From Nitrososphaerales archaeon (GTDB lineage Archaea; Thermoproteota; Nitrososphaeria; Nitrososphaerales; Nitrososphaeraceae): 33,025 bases of DNA. A program made the position numbers and the translations under genes. Below are positions 14,662 to 21,591 of the stretch, piece after piece. Below the pieces are notes generated by a model that worked only from the letters and a program-made list of their open reading frames with translations, made no database searches and was not told the origin of the DNA. The stretch spans positions 1 through 33,025 of the forward strand of contig JANWKP010000044.1 of the NCBI GenBank assembly GCA_025451315.1, given 5' to 3'. Every line of letters begins with the position of its first letter. Position 1 is the first letter of the stretch.

Positions 14662-15537
14662 ATGAATGCTAAAGTATTGATGGTTCAAGGTACTTCGTCA
14701 GGAGCAGGCAAAAGCACTATTGTAATAGCATTATGTAGAATTTTTTCTAATTTAGGATACAAAGTCTCTCCCTTTAAAGCTCAAAACATGTCTTCTAACG
14801 TTCATAAAATATCAAAATCCCATAGTATCTCCAGAATACAAGCATTACAAGCATTTGCAGCAAGAAAAGAACCTGTATGGCAATTAAATCCGATTCTACT
14901 TGTGCCTTTAGGAAATAATCTCAGCAATGTCTTTGTATCAGGAAAATTTTTTGAAGAAATGACTGCATTAAAGTATTATAATGAATTTGTTTTGGCTAAA
15001 GGTTTTCCTATTGTATTGGATGCCTTGAATAAATTGAGAAATGAAAGTGATGTAATAATAATTGAAGGGGCTGGTTCTCCAGCCGAAATAAACATTGCAG
15101 AGTTCGATATCGCCAATATGTTACTAGCTGAAAAAGTAAATTGCCCTGTAATATTAGTATCTGATATTGAGCGGGGTGGTTGTTTTGCTAGTATATTTGG
15201 AACAATAAAATTGTTAAAAATAAAGCATCAACGTCTAATCAAGGGATTTATTATTAATAAATTTCGTGGTGATGAGAATATACTTGAAGATGCGATACAA
15301 TTTATCGAACACAGAACTAAATCTACCAACTTAGGGATAATTCCAAAATTTGAATTTTTTTTGCCTCCTGAGGATTCTCTTGATGGTAATAATAATGACA
15401 ATGATAATCCGAATAAACTAAAAAAATTTAGTTCAAAAAAAAGATTGAATGAACAAATAGACTTGGTAGCTGCAACTATTGAATCTAGAATAAATGTTGA
15501 ATTTATCTTGAAGAAAATTTTAAAAATAGAACAATAA
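14662..15537 (+). CDS. cobQ: Cobyric acid synthase lacking the glutamine amidotransferase domain
   Basis: CobQ adds four amide groups to adenosylcobyrinate diamide using ATP and glutamine. This 291-residue protein has the full ATPase half: P-loop GTSSGAGKST at 10-19, SPFKAQNMSSN (36-46), EGAGSPAEIN (135-144), SDIERGG (167-173), GFIINKFRGD (195-204), and the GIIP plus LPPEDSL (234-240) end. Then comes a 20-residue Asn-rich linker and a short IDLVAATIESRINVEFILKK tail that resembles the last helix of full-length CobQ. The roughly 200-residue class I glutaminase domain between them is absent, against a usual length of about 490. It overlaps cbiB by one base. It must receive ammonia directly or from a separate glutaminase. 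Confidence 0.85.
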   Translation: MNAKVLMVQGTSSGAGKSTIVIALCRIFSNLGYKVSPFKAQNMSSNVHKISKSHSISRIQALQAFAARKEPVWQLNPILLVPLGNNLSNVFVSGKFFEEMTALKYYNEFVLAKGFPIVLDALNKLRNESDVIIIEGAGSPAEINIAEFDIANMLLAEKVNCPVILVSDIERGGCFASIFGTIKLLKIKHQRLIKGFIINKFRGDENILEDAIQFIEHRTKSTNLGIIPKFEFFLPPEDSLDGNNNDNDNPNKLKKFSSKKRLNEQIDLVAATIESRINVEFILKKILKIEQ

Positions 15538-16511
15538 TGCTATCCTCCATTCACTTTATTATCATTCTATTGATATCGATAATTTTAGATTTGATATTTG
15601 GAGATCCAAATAATCGAATTCATCCTGTTGCATGGCTAGGAAAATATATCAATTATTTCATTCCAAAGATTAAAAAAGATAAGAATAAAAAATATGAAAA
15701 AATAAATGGAGTAATTTTTACTAGTTTGACTATTGCTTTTTTTGGGATCATCCTTCAAATTTCGCTAGTGTATCTATATCATATTTCTTTGATCTTAATG
15801 TTTATTTTATCAATTTTCATCTTGTTTTCTGTAATAGCAATAAAAGGTATGGAAAAACATATCAATGCAATTACTACAGCTTTACAAAATAATGATATTG
15901 AAAATGCTAGGACAAATTTGTCTATGATTGTCAGTAGAAATACTAAAAGCTTGGATGAACAACATATTTTATCAGGAACAATAGAATCTATTGCTGATAG
16001 TACAGTAGATGGAATTCTATCGCCAATATTTTATTTTTCTCTTTTTGGGCCTACAGGTGCTTTTATTTTTCGAATAATCAATACATTTGATTCAATGGTT
16101 GGGTATAAGGAAAGTTATTTTGTAAACATAGGATGGATAGCAGCAAAGGTGGATACATTTGCCAATTATATTCCATCAAGGATAACGGCAATATTAATGA
16201 TATTTGCTGCATTTATTAATAAAATGGACTGGAAAAATTCCATAATTTTATTCAGGAAAGAACGAAATAGTACACTTAGTATCAATTCTGGTCAAACTAT
16301 TTCTGTATTGGCAGGAGCGCTACGCGTACAATTGGAAAAATTAGATCATTATAGTATAGGGAAACCTGTTGAAAATATATCAATTGAAAAATGTAAAATG
16401 GCTGTAAAGATAATGAAAACAACTATTCTTATTTTTTGTCTGATTATAGCCAGTCCACTTATAATTATTCTAGGTTTATTAAATTGGTGGAATTTTATAT
16501 TTGGTCTTTAA
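15537..16511 (+). CDS. cbiB: Adenosylcobinamide-phosphate synthase (CbiB)
   Basis: This membrane enzyme attaches aminopropanol (phosphate) to adenosylcobyric acid. The 324-residue protein has the signature DLIFGDPNNRIHPVAWLGK at about 18-36, several transmembrane helices, the conserved IVSRNTKSLDEQHILSGTIES (about 130-150), the FRIINTFDSMVGY segment and the GQTISVLAGALRVQL stretch. It is expected in the cytoplasmic membrane with the late cobalamin enzymes. Its start overlaps the end of cobQ by one base and its end overlaps cobS by 11 bases, so translation is coupled. Confidence 0.92.
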   Translation: MLSSIHFIIILLISIILDLIFGDPNNRIHPVAWLGKYINYFIPKIKKDKNKKYEKINGVIFTSLTIAFFGIILQISLVYLYHISLILMFILSIFILFSVIAIKGMEKHINAITTALQNNDIENARTNLSMIVSRNTKSLDEQHILSGTIESIADSTVDGILSPIFYFSLFGPTGAFIFRIINTFDSMVGYKESYFVNIGWIAAKVDTFANYIPSRITAILMIFAAFINKMDWKNSIILFRKERNSTLSINSGQTISVLAGALRVQLEKLDHYSIGKPVENISIEKCKMAVKIMKTTILIFCLIIASPLIIILGLLNWWNFIFGL

Positions 16512-17238
16512 TGGAATATCTTCTGTCCTTTCATTCTTAACAATAATACCAACTAAGAGTTACGATATAACATTTATAGCTCAAAATATGTATTTGTTCC
16601 CATTAATAGGACTAATAATTGGGTTAGCAATAGGAATTTTATCTTTTTTCTTATTTTCTTTTTTCGAAGGATTTTTGCTAGGATTTATTATTACTGCGGT
16701 TATTATAGGAATAACTGGTCTTCATCATAGTGATGCATTAGCAGATCTCGCTGATGGATTGATGGTTAAAGGATCTTTTGAGTTTAAACATAAAGTAATG
16801 TCCGACCCAAGAAATGGTACAGCAGGAACAGTTGTTCTAATTTTCTATATTATTGGAATGATAATTCTAGTTACATCTATAGACGACAAATCGAAATTGA
16901 TCTCTGTTATAATCATAGCTGAAGTTCTATCTAGATACAGTATGGTTTTACAGTGTTATCTAGGAAAATCTGCATGGAAAGGAATGAATTCAATATTTAT
17001 AAAAGAAATGAAAAATAAAAAAAAATTTTTAATTTCAAATTTAATTTTACTGGTAAGCTTAATTACTTTTGGATTTAATTTTTATTATATGATAGCATGT
17101 CTGATAACGATGTTATCATCTAGTATAATCTTATTATTAATAGCGAATAGATCATTTGGTGGTATATCTGGAGATACAATAGGTGCGACTAATGAGATTT
17201 CAAGATTTTTAATTTATCTAATACACATAAATTTTTAA
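16501..17238 (+). CDS. cobS: Adenosylcobinamide-GDP ribazoletransferase (CobS)
   Basis: CobS joins adenosylcobinamide-GDP to alpha-ribazole (or its phosphate), the last step in cobalamin assembly, in the membrane. The 245-residue protein has LSFLTIIPTK at the N-terminus, the metal-binding HHSDALADLADG at 75-86, DPRNGTAGT (102-110) and GDTIGATNEISR near the C-terminus, with five or six hydrophobic segments. The start is a TTG at 16501 inside the end of cbiB. No in-frame ATG lies near the conserved N-terminus. Confidence 0.9.
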   Translation: MVFNGISSVLSFLTIIPTKSYDITFIAQNMYLFPLIGLIIGLAIGILSFFLFSFFEGFLLGFIITAVIIGITGLHHSDALADLADGLMVKGSFEFKHKVMSDPRNGTAGTVVLIFYIIGMIILVTSIDDKSKLISVIIIAEVLSRYSMVLQCYLGKSAWKGMNSIFIKEMKNKKKFLISNLILLVSLITFGFNFYYMIACLITMLSSSIILLLIANRSFGGISGDTIGATNEISRFLIYLIHINF

Positions 17239-17242
17239 AGAA

Positions 17243-17905
17243 TTGCCAGATAAAGTTTTACACAATTTCAATAAAAAAATTATTGCAGTTGTTATGGCTG
17301 GTGGAGAAGGAACAAGAATGAAGAGAGATTACAAAACAGAAAAACCACTGATAAAAATTAAAGGAAAAAGGTTAATAGAATATGTTATTGAAGCACTGAT
17401 TAAATCAACTTGTTTCTATAAAATCGTAGCCTGTGTAAGTAAAAATACTAGGAAAACAATGAAATTTTTACAAGATTATAGCTATAACTGCCATCATCCT
17501 GTAGAGATCATTGAAGGTAATGGTAAAGGATATTCTAGTGACGTATCCTTTATTATTGAAAATTTTTTTGAATATATAATATTTATGGTATCCGCAGATC
17601 TACCTTTACTTTCAGAAATAGATATAATAAAGATATTGAACAGATGTGATTTTAATGCTACCTGTTATTCCATTATATTTGATAAAAAAATTGTTGATGC
17701 AATTTGCATAAAACCTAGTCTAGTGTTTGAATATAGAAAAAGAGATTATTGTTATTCAGCTATAACTATATTCAACCTCAAAGAAAGGATTAAAGATCAA
17801 ACTTTAATCAATGATAGACACATGATCATGAATCGTATTGGAATAGCTGTAAATGTAAATGAAAAAAAAGATTTACTTGTTGCTAGAAGTTTAGTTAAAA
17901 GTTAA
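17243..17905 (+). CDS. cobY: GTP:adenosylcobinamide-phosphate guanylyltransferase (CobY)
   Basis: CobY is the archaeal non-orthologous replacement of CobU. It activates adenosylcobinamide phosphate with GTP. The 220-residue nucleotidyltransferase has VVMAGGEGTRMKR (16-28), KPLIKIKGKRLIEYVI (34-49), the SADLPLL metal/nucleotide loop (117-123) and a polar C-terminus. It begins with a TTG four bases after cobS. The 12 residues before the first strand are tolerable but not conserved, so another start is possible. It is the last gene of the operon and converges on ribosomal protein S27e. Confidence 0.85.
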   Translation: MPDKVLHNFNKKIIAVVMAGGEGTRMKRDYKTEKPLIKIKGKRLIEYVIEALIKSTCFYKIVACVSKNTRKTMKFLQDYSYNCHHPVEIIEGNGKGYSSDVSFIIENFFEYIIFMVSADLPLLSEIDIIKILNRCDFNATCYSIIFDKKIVDAICIKPSLVFEYRKRDYCYSAITIFNLKERIKDQTLINDRHMIMNRIGIAVNVNEKKDLLVARSLVKS

Positions 17906-17943
17906 CTTTTAGCTATGAATAGCATTTTACAATAACTACAAAC

Positions 17944-18138
17944 TTAATCCAAAGAATTTAATAAATTCCCATTGATTTTTGCTTTACCACCTGATCTCTC
18001 TGCTAATAATTCATTACATGACTTGCAATAGATATTAGAAGTAGTGTGGGAATAAATTATATTTTTTTCTTGACATTTTGAACATTCAATATTTAGAAAT
18101 GCACTATTTGGTTTTGGTATTAATATATTTTCTTTCAT
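17944..18138 (-). CDS. rps27e: Small ribosomal subunit protein eS27
   Basis: This is a 64-residue zinc-ribbon ribosomal protein. The zinc ligands are C19, C22, C38 and C41 (NIECSKCQE and IYCKSCNE), followed by the conserved LAERSGGKAKI stretch. The length is typical for archaea. It lies 17 bp after L44e on the same strand, the usual archaeal gene pair. Confidence 0.92.
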   Translation of the reverse strand: MKENILIPKPNSAFLNIECSKCQEKNIIYSHTTSNIYCKSCNELLAERSGGKAKINGNLLNSLD

Positions 18139-18155
18139 ATCTAGACACTACCTAT

Positions 18156-18434
18156 TTATGCACCAATTTCTAATTTTCGCATACGCATGCCTTCTCTCAT
18201 TGATTTGCGTTGACAGGTTTTACAAGTATATCTTAAAGTAATCTTTTTAGTTGTTTTAGCGGTTCGTTTTAATTCAGGAAATTTCTGGCCTCCGTAGCCT
18301 TTTTTATCTTCTGCGTGCCTTCGTGAACCCAAAGCTGTTTTCCTATCTTTTCCTTTTTTATAGATAGAGACAGCTTGTGCTGTATGGCTTTTGCATTTTG
18401 GACAGAATTTGCGCATTTCCTTCTGCATCTTCAT
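18156..18434 (-). CDS. rpl44e: Large ribosomal subunit protein eL42 (L44e)
   Basis: This 92-residue ribosomal protein starts KMQKEMRKFCPKCKSHTAQ with zinc ligands C11, C14, C71 and C74. It has the hallmark basic centre (GSRRHAEDKKGYGGQKFPE) that contacts the tRNA E site, and ends in KLEIG. It is the first gene of the L44e-S27e pair. The upstream 208 bp is shared with a divergent small gene and holds a 14-bp palindrome. Confidence 0.93.
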   Translation of the reverse strand: MKMQKEMRKFCPKCKSHTAQAVSIYKKGKDRKTALGSRRHAEDKKGYGGQKFPELKRTAKTTKKITLRYTCKTCQRKSMREGMRMRKLEIGA

Positions 18435-18532
18435 ATTAAACCTTTAGAGATTTAGGGTTATTTAAGGAAAACTACTACGTTAATTAAAGCTCATAGATAT
18501 ATCTAATGCTTTTTTATAATAATATTCTAACC

Positions 18533-18546
18533 AATCGTGCACGATT
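18533..18546. promoter_or_regulatory. 14-bp palindrome in divergent promoter region
   Basis: AATCGTGCACGATT is a perfect palindrome centred between the L44e gene and the divergent small membrane gene at 18643. A dimeric regulator could bind here. No second copy was found nearby. Confidence 0.35.
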
Positions 18547-18606
18547 TTATTATTAGGTTGAACAATTAGCTAAAAACATGATTTAGTAATAATATAATTT
18601 TAAACG

Positions 18607-18614
18607 CTTATAAG
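18607..18614 (+). promoter_or_regulatory. TATA box of small membrane protein gene
   Basis: CTTATAAG is about 32 bp before the ATG at 18643, in good position for transcription of the 49-residue gene. Confidence 0.5.
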
Positions 18615-18642
18615 CAACCGTTTTATTATTCACTACAGGAAA

Positions 18643-18792
18643 ATGGACATATTTGGTAATTTAATACAACAGCTCAGTATTGGAAGTGTACCTGTTAATC
18701 TAGATACCTTTGGCGTATGGATACCATTGACATTTGGTTTAGCAGTAGGTTTAGCATACGTGATAGCATCTGGTTTAAGACGTCCAAAATAA
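18643..18792 (+). CDS. 49-residue single-pass membrane protein
   Basis: The ATG at 18643 opens 49 codons ending in TAA. Residues 1-22 are an amphipathic N-terminus (MDIFGNLIQQLSIGSV). Residues about 24-43 form one transmembrane helix (FGVWIPLTFGLAVGLAYVIA). The last six, GLRRPK, are a basic tail that would stay in the cytoplasm. A strong TATA box at the right distance and clean codon use argue for a real gene. The size is like small subunits of membrane complexes, but no family is recognised and no partner is adjacent. Confidence 0.6.
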   Translation: MDIFGNLIQQLSIGSVPVNLDTFGVWIPLTFGLAVGLAYVIASGLRRPK

Positions 18793-18867
18793 ATAAGTAA
18801 AAATTTTTTCGATACTTTTTTTCTTATGTCTCTTCGAAAAAGTATATTTTGTGATTATGGGCTCAAG

Positions 18868-19527
18868 TCAGGTTTTCTTTATTAAGAGAATAGATTCGTC
18901 ATGTTTGTCAAATTCTTTCAAAAATGATTTTAGAGTCAATATCGGAACAACTGGGACTCCATTAATAAATTTAAATGTTGCATTATCCAGTGTTATTATC
19001 ATAGGGAGAGCTTGTGTTATTTTCTTTTCTCTTTCTAACCACAGCATTGTCCTTCTTATTTGTTTTTCAGCATATATTGTAAGAGTTGTTTTATTGCTAT
19101 ATTTCCAATGTTTACAATCTATTGTAATTGCAAAATCGTTTTTTATACCAATAACATCTAGTTGAGCTCGAGGTTTGGACAATATAATATTGACTTTCGT
19201 TTGGTACTCAAATAAACTCAAAAGTTCAGAAGTAAAGTATTCAAAGTCTTTCCACGACAATAATTTAGAACATTCTTGAATGTCACAACCCAATTGTAGT
19301 GAGAGTAACGATGCTCTAATTCGATCCATCTTCGAAAATATGAGCATCTGTTTTCCATTTTTATCTAAGCGTATTCCAATTCTGTTTTTAGCTAAAAAAT
19401 TTATTAATTGTTTAAATATTGCAACACTTTCTATCCCTGTTTTTAATCTAAAATCATTTAAATTTACTTCATCAGACATCCCTTGAATAGATTTTAAAAT
19501 AATATTAGGATTAATATAATGAACCAA
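18868..19527 (-). CDS. Mrr-like restriction endonuclease-fold protein
   Basis: This is a 219-residue protein. Residues 1-80 look like a winged helix (VNLNDFRLKTGIESVAIFKQL, then IGIRLDKNGKQMLIFS). Residues 88-200 form a PD-(D/E)xK nuclease domain: a helix WKDFEYFTSELLSLF, Asp124 in QLDVIG, the D137-C-K139 active-site pair in AITIDCKHW, and a Gln in AEKQIRR as in Mrr/Hjc-type enzymes. The usual Glu is Asp, which many active members allow. It is encoded next to ribosomal genes rather than a methylase, which suggests DNA repair or processing instead of restriction. Confidence 0.75.
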   Translation of the reverse strand: MVHYINPNIILKSIQGMSDEVNLNDFRLKTGIESVAIFKQLINFLAKNRIGIRLDKNGKQMLIFSKMDRIRASLLSLQLGCDIQECSKLLSWKDFEYFTSELLSLFEYQTKVNIILSKPRAQLDVIGIKNDFAITIDCKHWKYSNKTTLTIYAEKQIRRTMLWLEREKKITQALPMIITLDNATFKFINGVPVVPILTLKSFLKEFDKHDESILLIKKT

Positions 19528-19578
19528 TTTATGGTACTAGACCTAATGAGAAATTTAATTTAAAAGCAGTATAAGATA

Positions 19579-19866
19579 TTATATTCGATTGATTTTAAAG
19601 TCTTTTTTTGGTGCTTGAAGATTTGATAAAATCTGTTTCAATTCGTCATCAGTTAGTGCACGATTGAGTCTCCCTGTTGAAGCGGCATTTATAAGATAAT
19701 TTTCCACAGCACCAGCTAATTCAGGTTTAACTATTCTAACATTTGCAAGACGCTGTCTTGCAGTTGGTTCTAAAAGCACCAGTAATACCTTCTGCCTCAT
19801 AGCATCAGCTTCTGCTTCTCTTCTTCGTGCTTCTTCATCGTTAGAATTATGATTAGGTAGAGACAT
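19579..19866 (-). CDS. PDCD5-like DNA-binding protein
   Basis: This 95-residue protein belongs to the archaeal/eukaryotic PDCD5 (TFAR19) family, which binds DNA or chromatin-linked partners. The signature runs through ARRREAEADAMRQKVLLVLL, the PTARQRLANVRIVKPELA core and the LTDDELKQIL end. The length is slightly shorter than the usual 110 or so, with a short N-terminal helix. It lies 12 bp after the S19e gene on the same strand, the standard archaeal arrangement, and so is cotranscribed. Confidence 0.92.
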   Translation of the reverse strand: MSLPNHNSNDEEARRREAEADAMRQKVLLVLLEPTARQRLANVRIVKPELAGAVENYLINAASTGRLNRALTDDELKQILSNLQAPKKDFKINRI

Positions 19867-19878
19867 TTTTCTAAATTA

Positions 19879-20355
19879 TCAAGAATACCTACTCAATTCA
19901 GGATTTGTTTTTTGTAACTCTTTGTGAATTTCTGTTGCTATCCTATCTACTCTTTTCATTCCGTCATCTGATATTATTCTTCCTTTATTTTTCTTAATAA
20001 CGTACCCAGAACTTTCCAATTGTTTTAGACCTGTGCGTATAATTCCCCCGCTAGCATCAACGTGATGAGCAAGATTATATCCTCTTTGTTTATTCCCTCC
20101 ATACTTGCTTCGTAAATCATCAACACCTATTGGTCCATGAATGTATACTTTTCTTAATATTGAAGCACATCTAATATACCACCAATCTCGATTTTGTGGA
20201 ATTTTTTCAGTATGAGGACCAGTTTTTGAAAAATAAGACCATGCAGGAGGTTCTATCTTTTTATCATTTTTTAAATAGGAAGCTAATTTTTCAATAAATC
20301 TATCAGACGGAACATCGTAAACTTTAGCCATTATAGTATCACAATAAGTCTTCAA
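19879..20355 (-). CDS. rps19e: Small ribosomal subunit protein eS19
   Basis: This is a 158-residue archaeal/eukaryotic ribosomal protein. Motifs are YDVPSDRFIEKLASYLK, the PPAWSYFSKTGPHTEKIPQN stretch, DWWYIRCASILRKVYIHGPIG and the YGGNKQRG loop, all typical of S19e. The winged-helix-like C-terminus is complete. The first seven residues before AKVYDV may be an upstream extension, with a Met at position 9 as alternative start. Confidence 0.94.
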   Translation of the reverse strand: MKTYCDTIMAKVYDVPSDRFIEKLASYLKNDKKIEPPAWSYFSKTGPHTEKIPQNRDWWYIRCASILRKVYIHGPIGVDDLRSKYGGNKQRGYNLAHHVDASGGIIRTGLKQLESSGYVIKKNKGRIISDDGMKRVDRIATEIHKELQKTNPELSRYS

Positions 20356-20396
20356 CCCCTATAAATCCTTATTCTCATTAAGCAAATGTAATTATA

Positions 20397-20762
20397 TCAA
20401 ATCAATTTTCGATATACAGTATTACAGGAGAGGCATGTAATTCTTATTGCTTTGATGTTTGATCTCCCTATTCTTATCCTGCAATTAAAACCGGGACAGA
20501 TGAATAATTTACATTTTTTACAATATGACTGACGTATATCATAAGGAAGTTTTAGTCTTAATCTTTTTGCAATTTTTTTAGCGAGTTGAGCTTGCTCATT
20601 GGCTAATTCGAAATCTTGATCTAATTCTTGAAATGCGCTCCTAAGTAATATCAAAATTCTTTCGTGTGCCAATAGTTTCGCTTGATGTTTTCCCAAAATT
20701 CTATTCGTGTACTTGTATTTTGAAAATAAAAATATTATGATCGAAAATTGGAAATCAATCAA
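20397..20762 (-). CDS. rnp4: Ribonuclease P protein component 4 (Rpr2/Rpp21 family)
   Basis: This subunit of archaeal RNase P aids 5' maturation of tRNAs. The core from residue 32 on (AHERILILLRSAFQELD, AKKIAKRLRLKLPYDIRQ) and the zinc ribbon (C81, C84, C110, C113) followed by AIRITCLSCNTVYRKLI is diagnostic. The first 22 residues (MIDFQFSIIIFLFSKYKY...) are hydrophobic and unlike the family. They also overlap the divergent Nep1 gene start. A TTG at 20696, giving a start just before GKHQAKLLAHERI, is more credible. S19e lies 41 bp downstream. Confidence 0.85.
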   Translation of the reverse strand: MIDFQFSIIIFLFSKYKYTNRILGKHQAKLLAHERILILLRSAFQELDQDFELANEQAQLAKKIAKRLRLKLPYDIRQSYCKKCKLFICPGFNCRIRIGRSNIKAIRITCLSCNTVYRKLI

Positions 20763-21542
20763 ATTAAACTTATATCATCAAATATTAAAGACATCAAGGC
20801 TAAGAGATCCATCTTGATATATCGCATTTCTATAGTATTAGCAGAATCTGCACTTGAAATTATACCAAGTGAATTAAGGAATAACCCGTTAATAATTAAT
20901 TATTCTAAAAAAGTAGGTAAGAAGATTGACGATGTTTTTCTTGACAAGAGCTACCACTATAGTGCAATGAAAGGAAAAAATATAGACTTTATTTGGAAAA
21001 GAGGCCGACCAGATCTAATACATATATCTTTGTTATCGATATTATCAACTCCTCTCTTCTTAAAGAACTTGGTTGATGTATATATTCATACTATAGATAA
21101 TAAAGTTATTTTTATCGGAGAACAGGTACATATACCAAAATCCTATAGAAGATTTGAGGGATTATTAACAAAACTATACCAAGAAAAGGAGATAAAACAT
21201 GATAAAAAAGATTACAACAAGTATTTATTAAAAATTGAAAAAAATATGACTTTAGATAACTTGTTAGATAAGATTATCAAACCAGATAAAGTAATAGGAT
21301 TTTCAAGTACTGGTATACTCAAAGATCTTAAAAATATTGTATACGAAAATATAGAAACAAATGATAAAAAAATAGTATTTGTGGTAGGTGGATTTCAAAG
21401 TGGTCATTTTTCTCAAAGCACACGAGAGAGGTTTCATATGACATATTCTATCTCAAAAGAGCGATTGGAAGCCCACGTTGTTCTATCTAGATTAGTTTAT
21501 GAGTGTGAAAACCATTTGTTTAACTTTCCTGGTCTCAGTTAA
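20748..21542 (+). CDS. nep1: rRNA pseudouridine N1-methyltransferase Nep1 (Emg1)
   Basis: Nep1 is a SPOUT-class methyltransferase that methylates the pseudouridine in helix 35 of small-subunit rRNA and helps ribosome assembly. The 264-residue protein has the SPOUT knot motifs: GRPDLIHISLLSILSTPL (about 86-103), VHIPKSYRRFEGLLTKL (125-141), VVGGFQSGHFS (about 219-229) and the ISKERLEAHVVLSRLVYECE end. The start is a TTG at 20748 within the 5' end of the divergent Rnp4 frame. The N-terminus ISIVLAESALEIIP matches the family, so the start is near this position. Confidence 0.9.
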   Translation: MEINQIKLISSNIKDIKAKRSILIYRISIVLAESALEIIPSELRNNPLIINYSKKVGKKIDDVFLDKSYHYSAMKGKNIDFIWKRGRPDLIHISLLSILSTPLFLKNLVDVYIHTIDNKVIFIGEQVHIPKSYRRFEGLLTKLYQEKEIKHDKKDYNKYLLKIEKNMTLDNLLDKIIKPDKVIGFSSTGILKDLKNIVYENIETNDKKIVFVVGGFQSGHFSQSTRERFHMTYSISKERLEAHVVLSRLVYECENHLFNFPGLS

Positions 21543-21559
21543 TTCTCAAAGGAAAGATT

Positions 21560-21568
21560 TTTTATAAA
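21560..21568 (+). promoter_or_regulatory. TATA box
   Basis: TTTATAAAG-type sequence about 28 bp before the ATG at 21592 of the secreted-protein gene, so the leader is very short. Confidence 0.45.
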
Positions 21569-21591
21569 GATTAATACATTAAATTCGTTAA

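Noticed and set aside
18868-19527. Restriction-modification system
   Set aside because: A nuclease-like gene is present but no DNA methyltransferase or specificity gene is nearby. The methyltransferase at 23030 has a zinc-ribbon form unlike DNA methylases.
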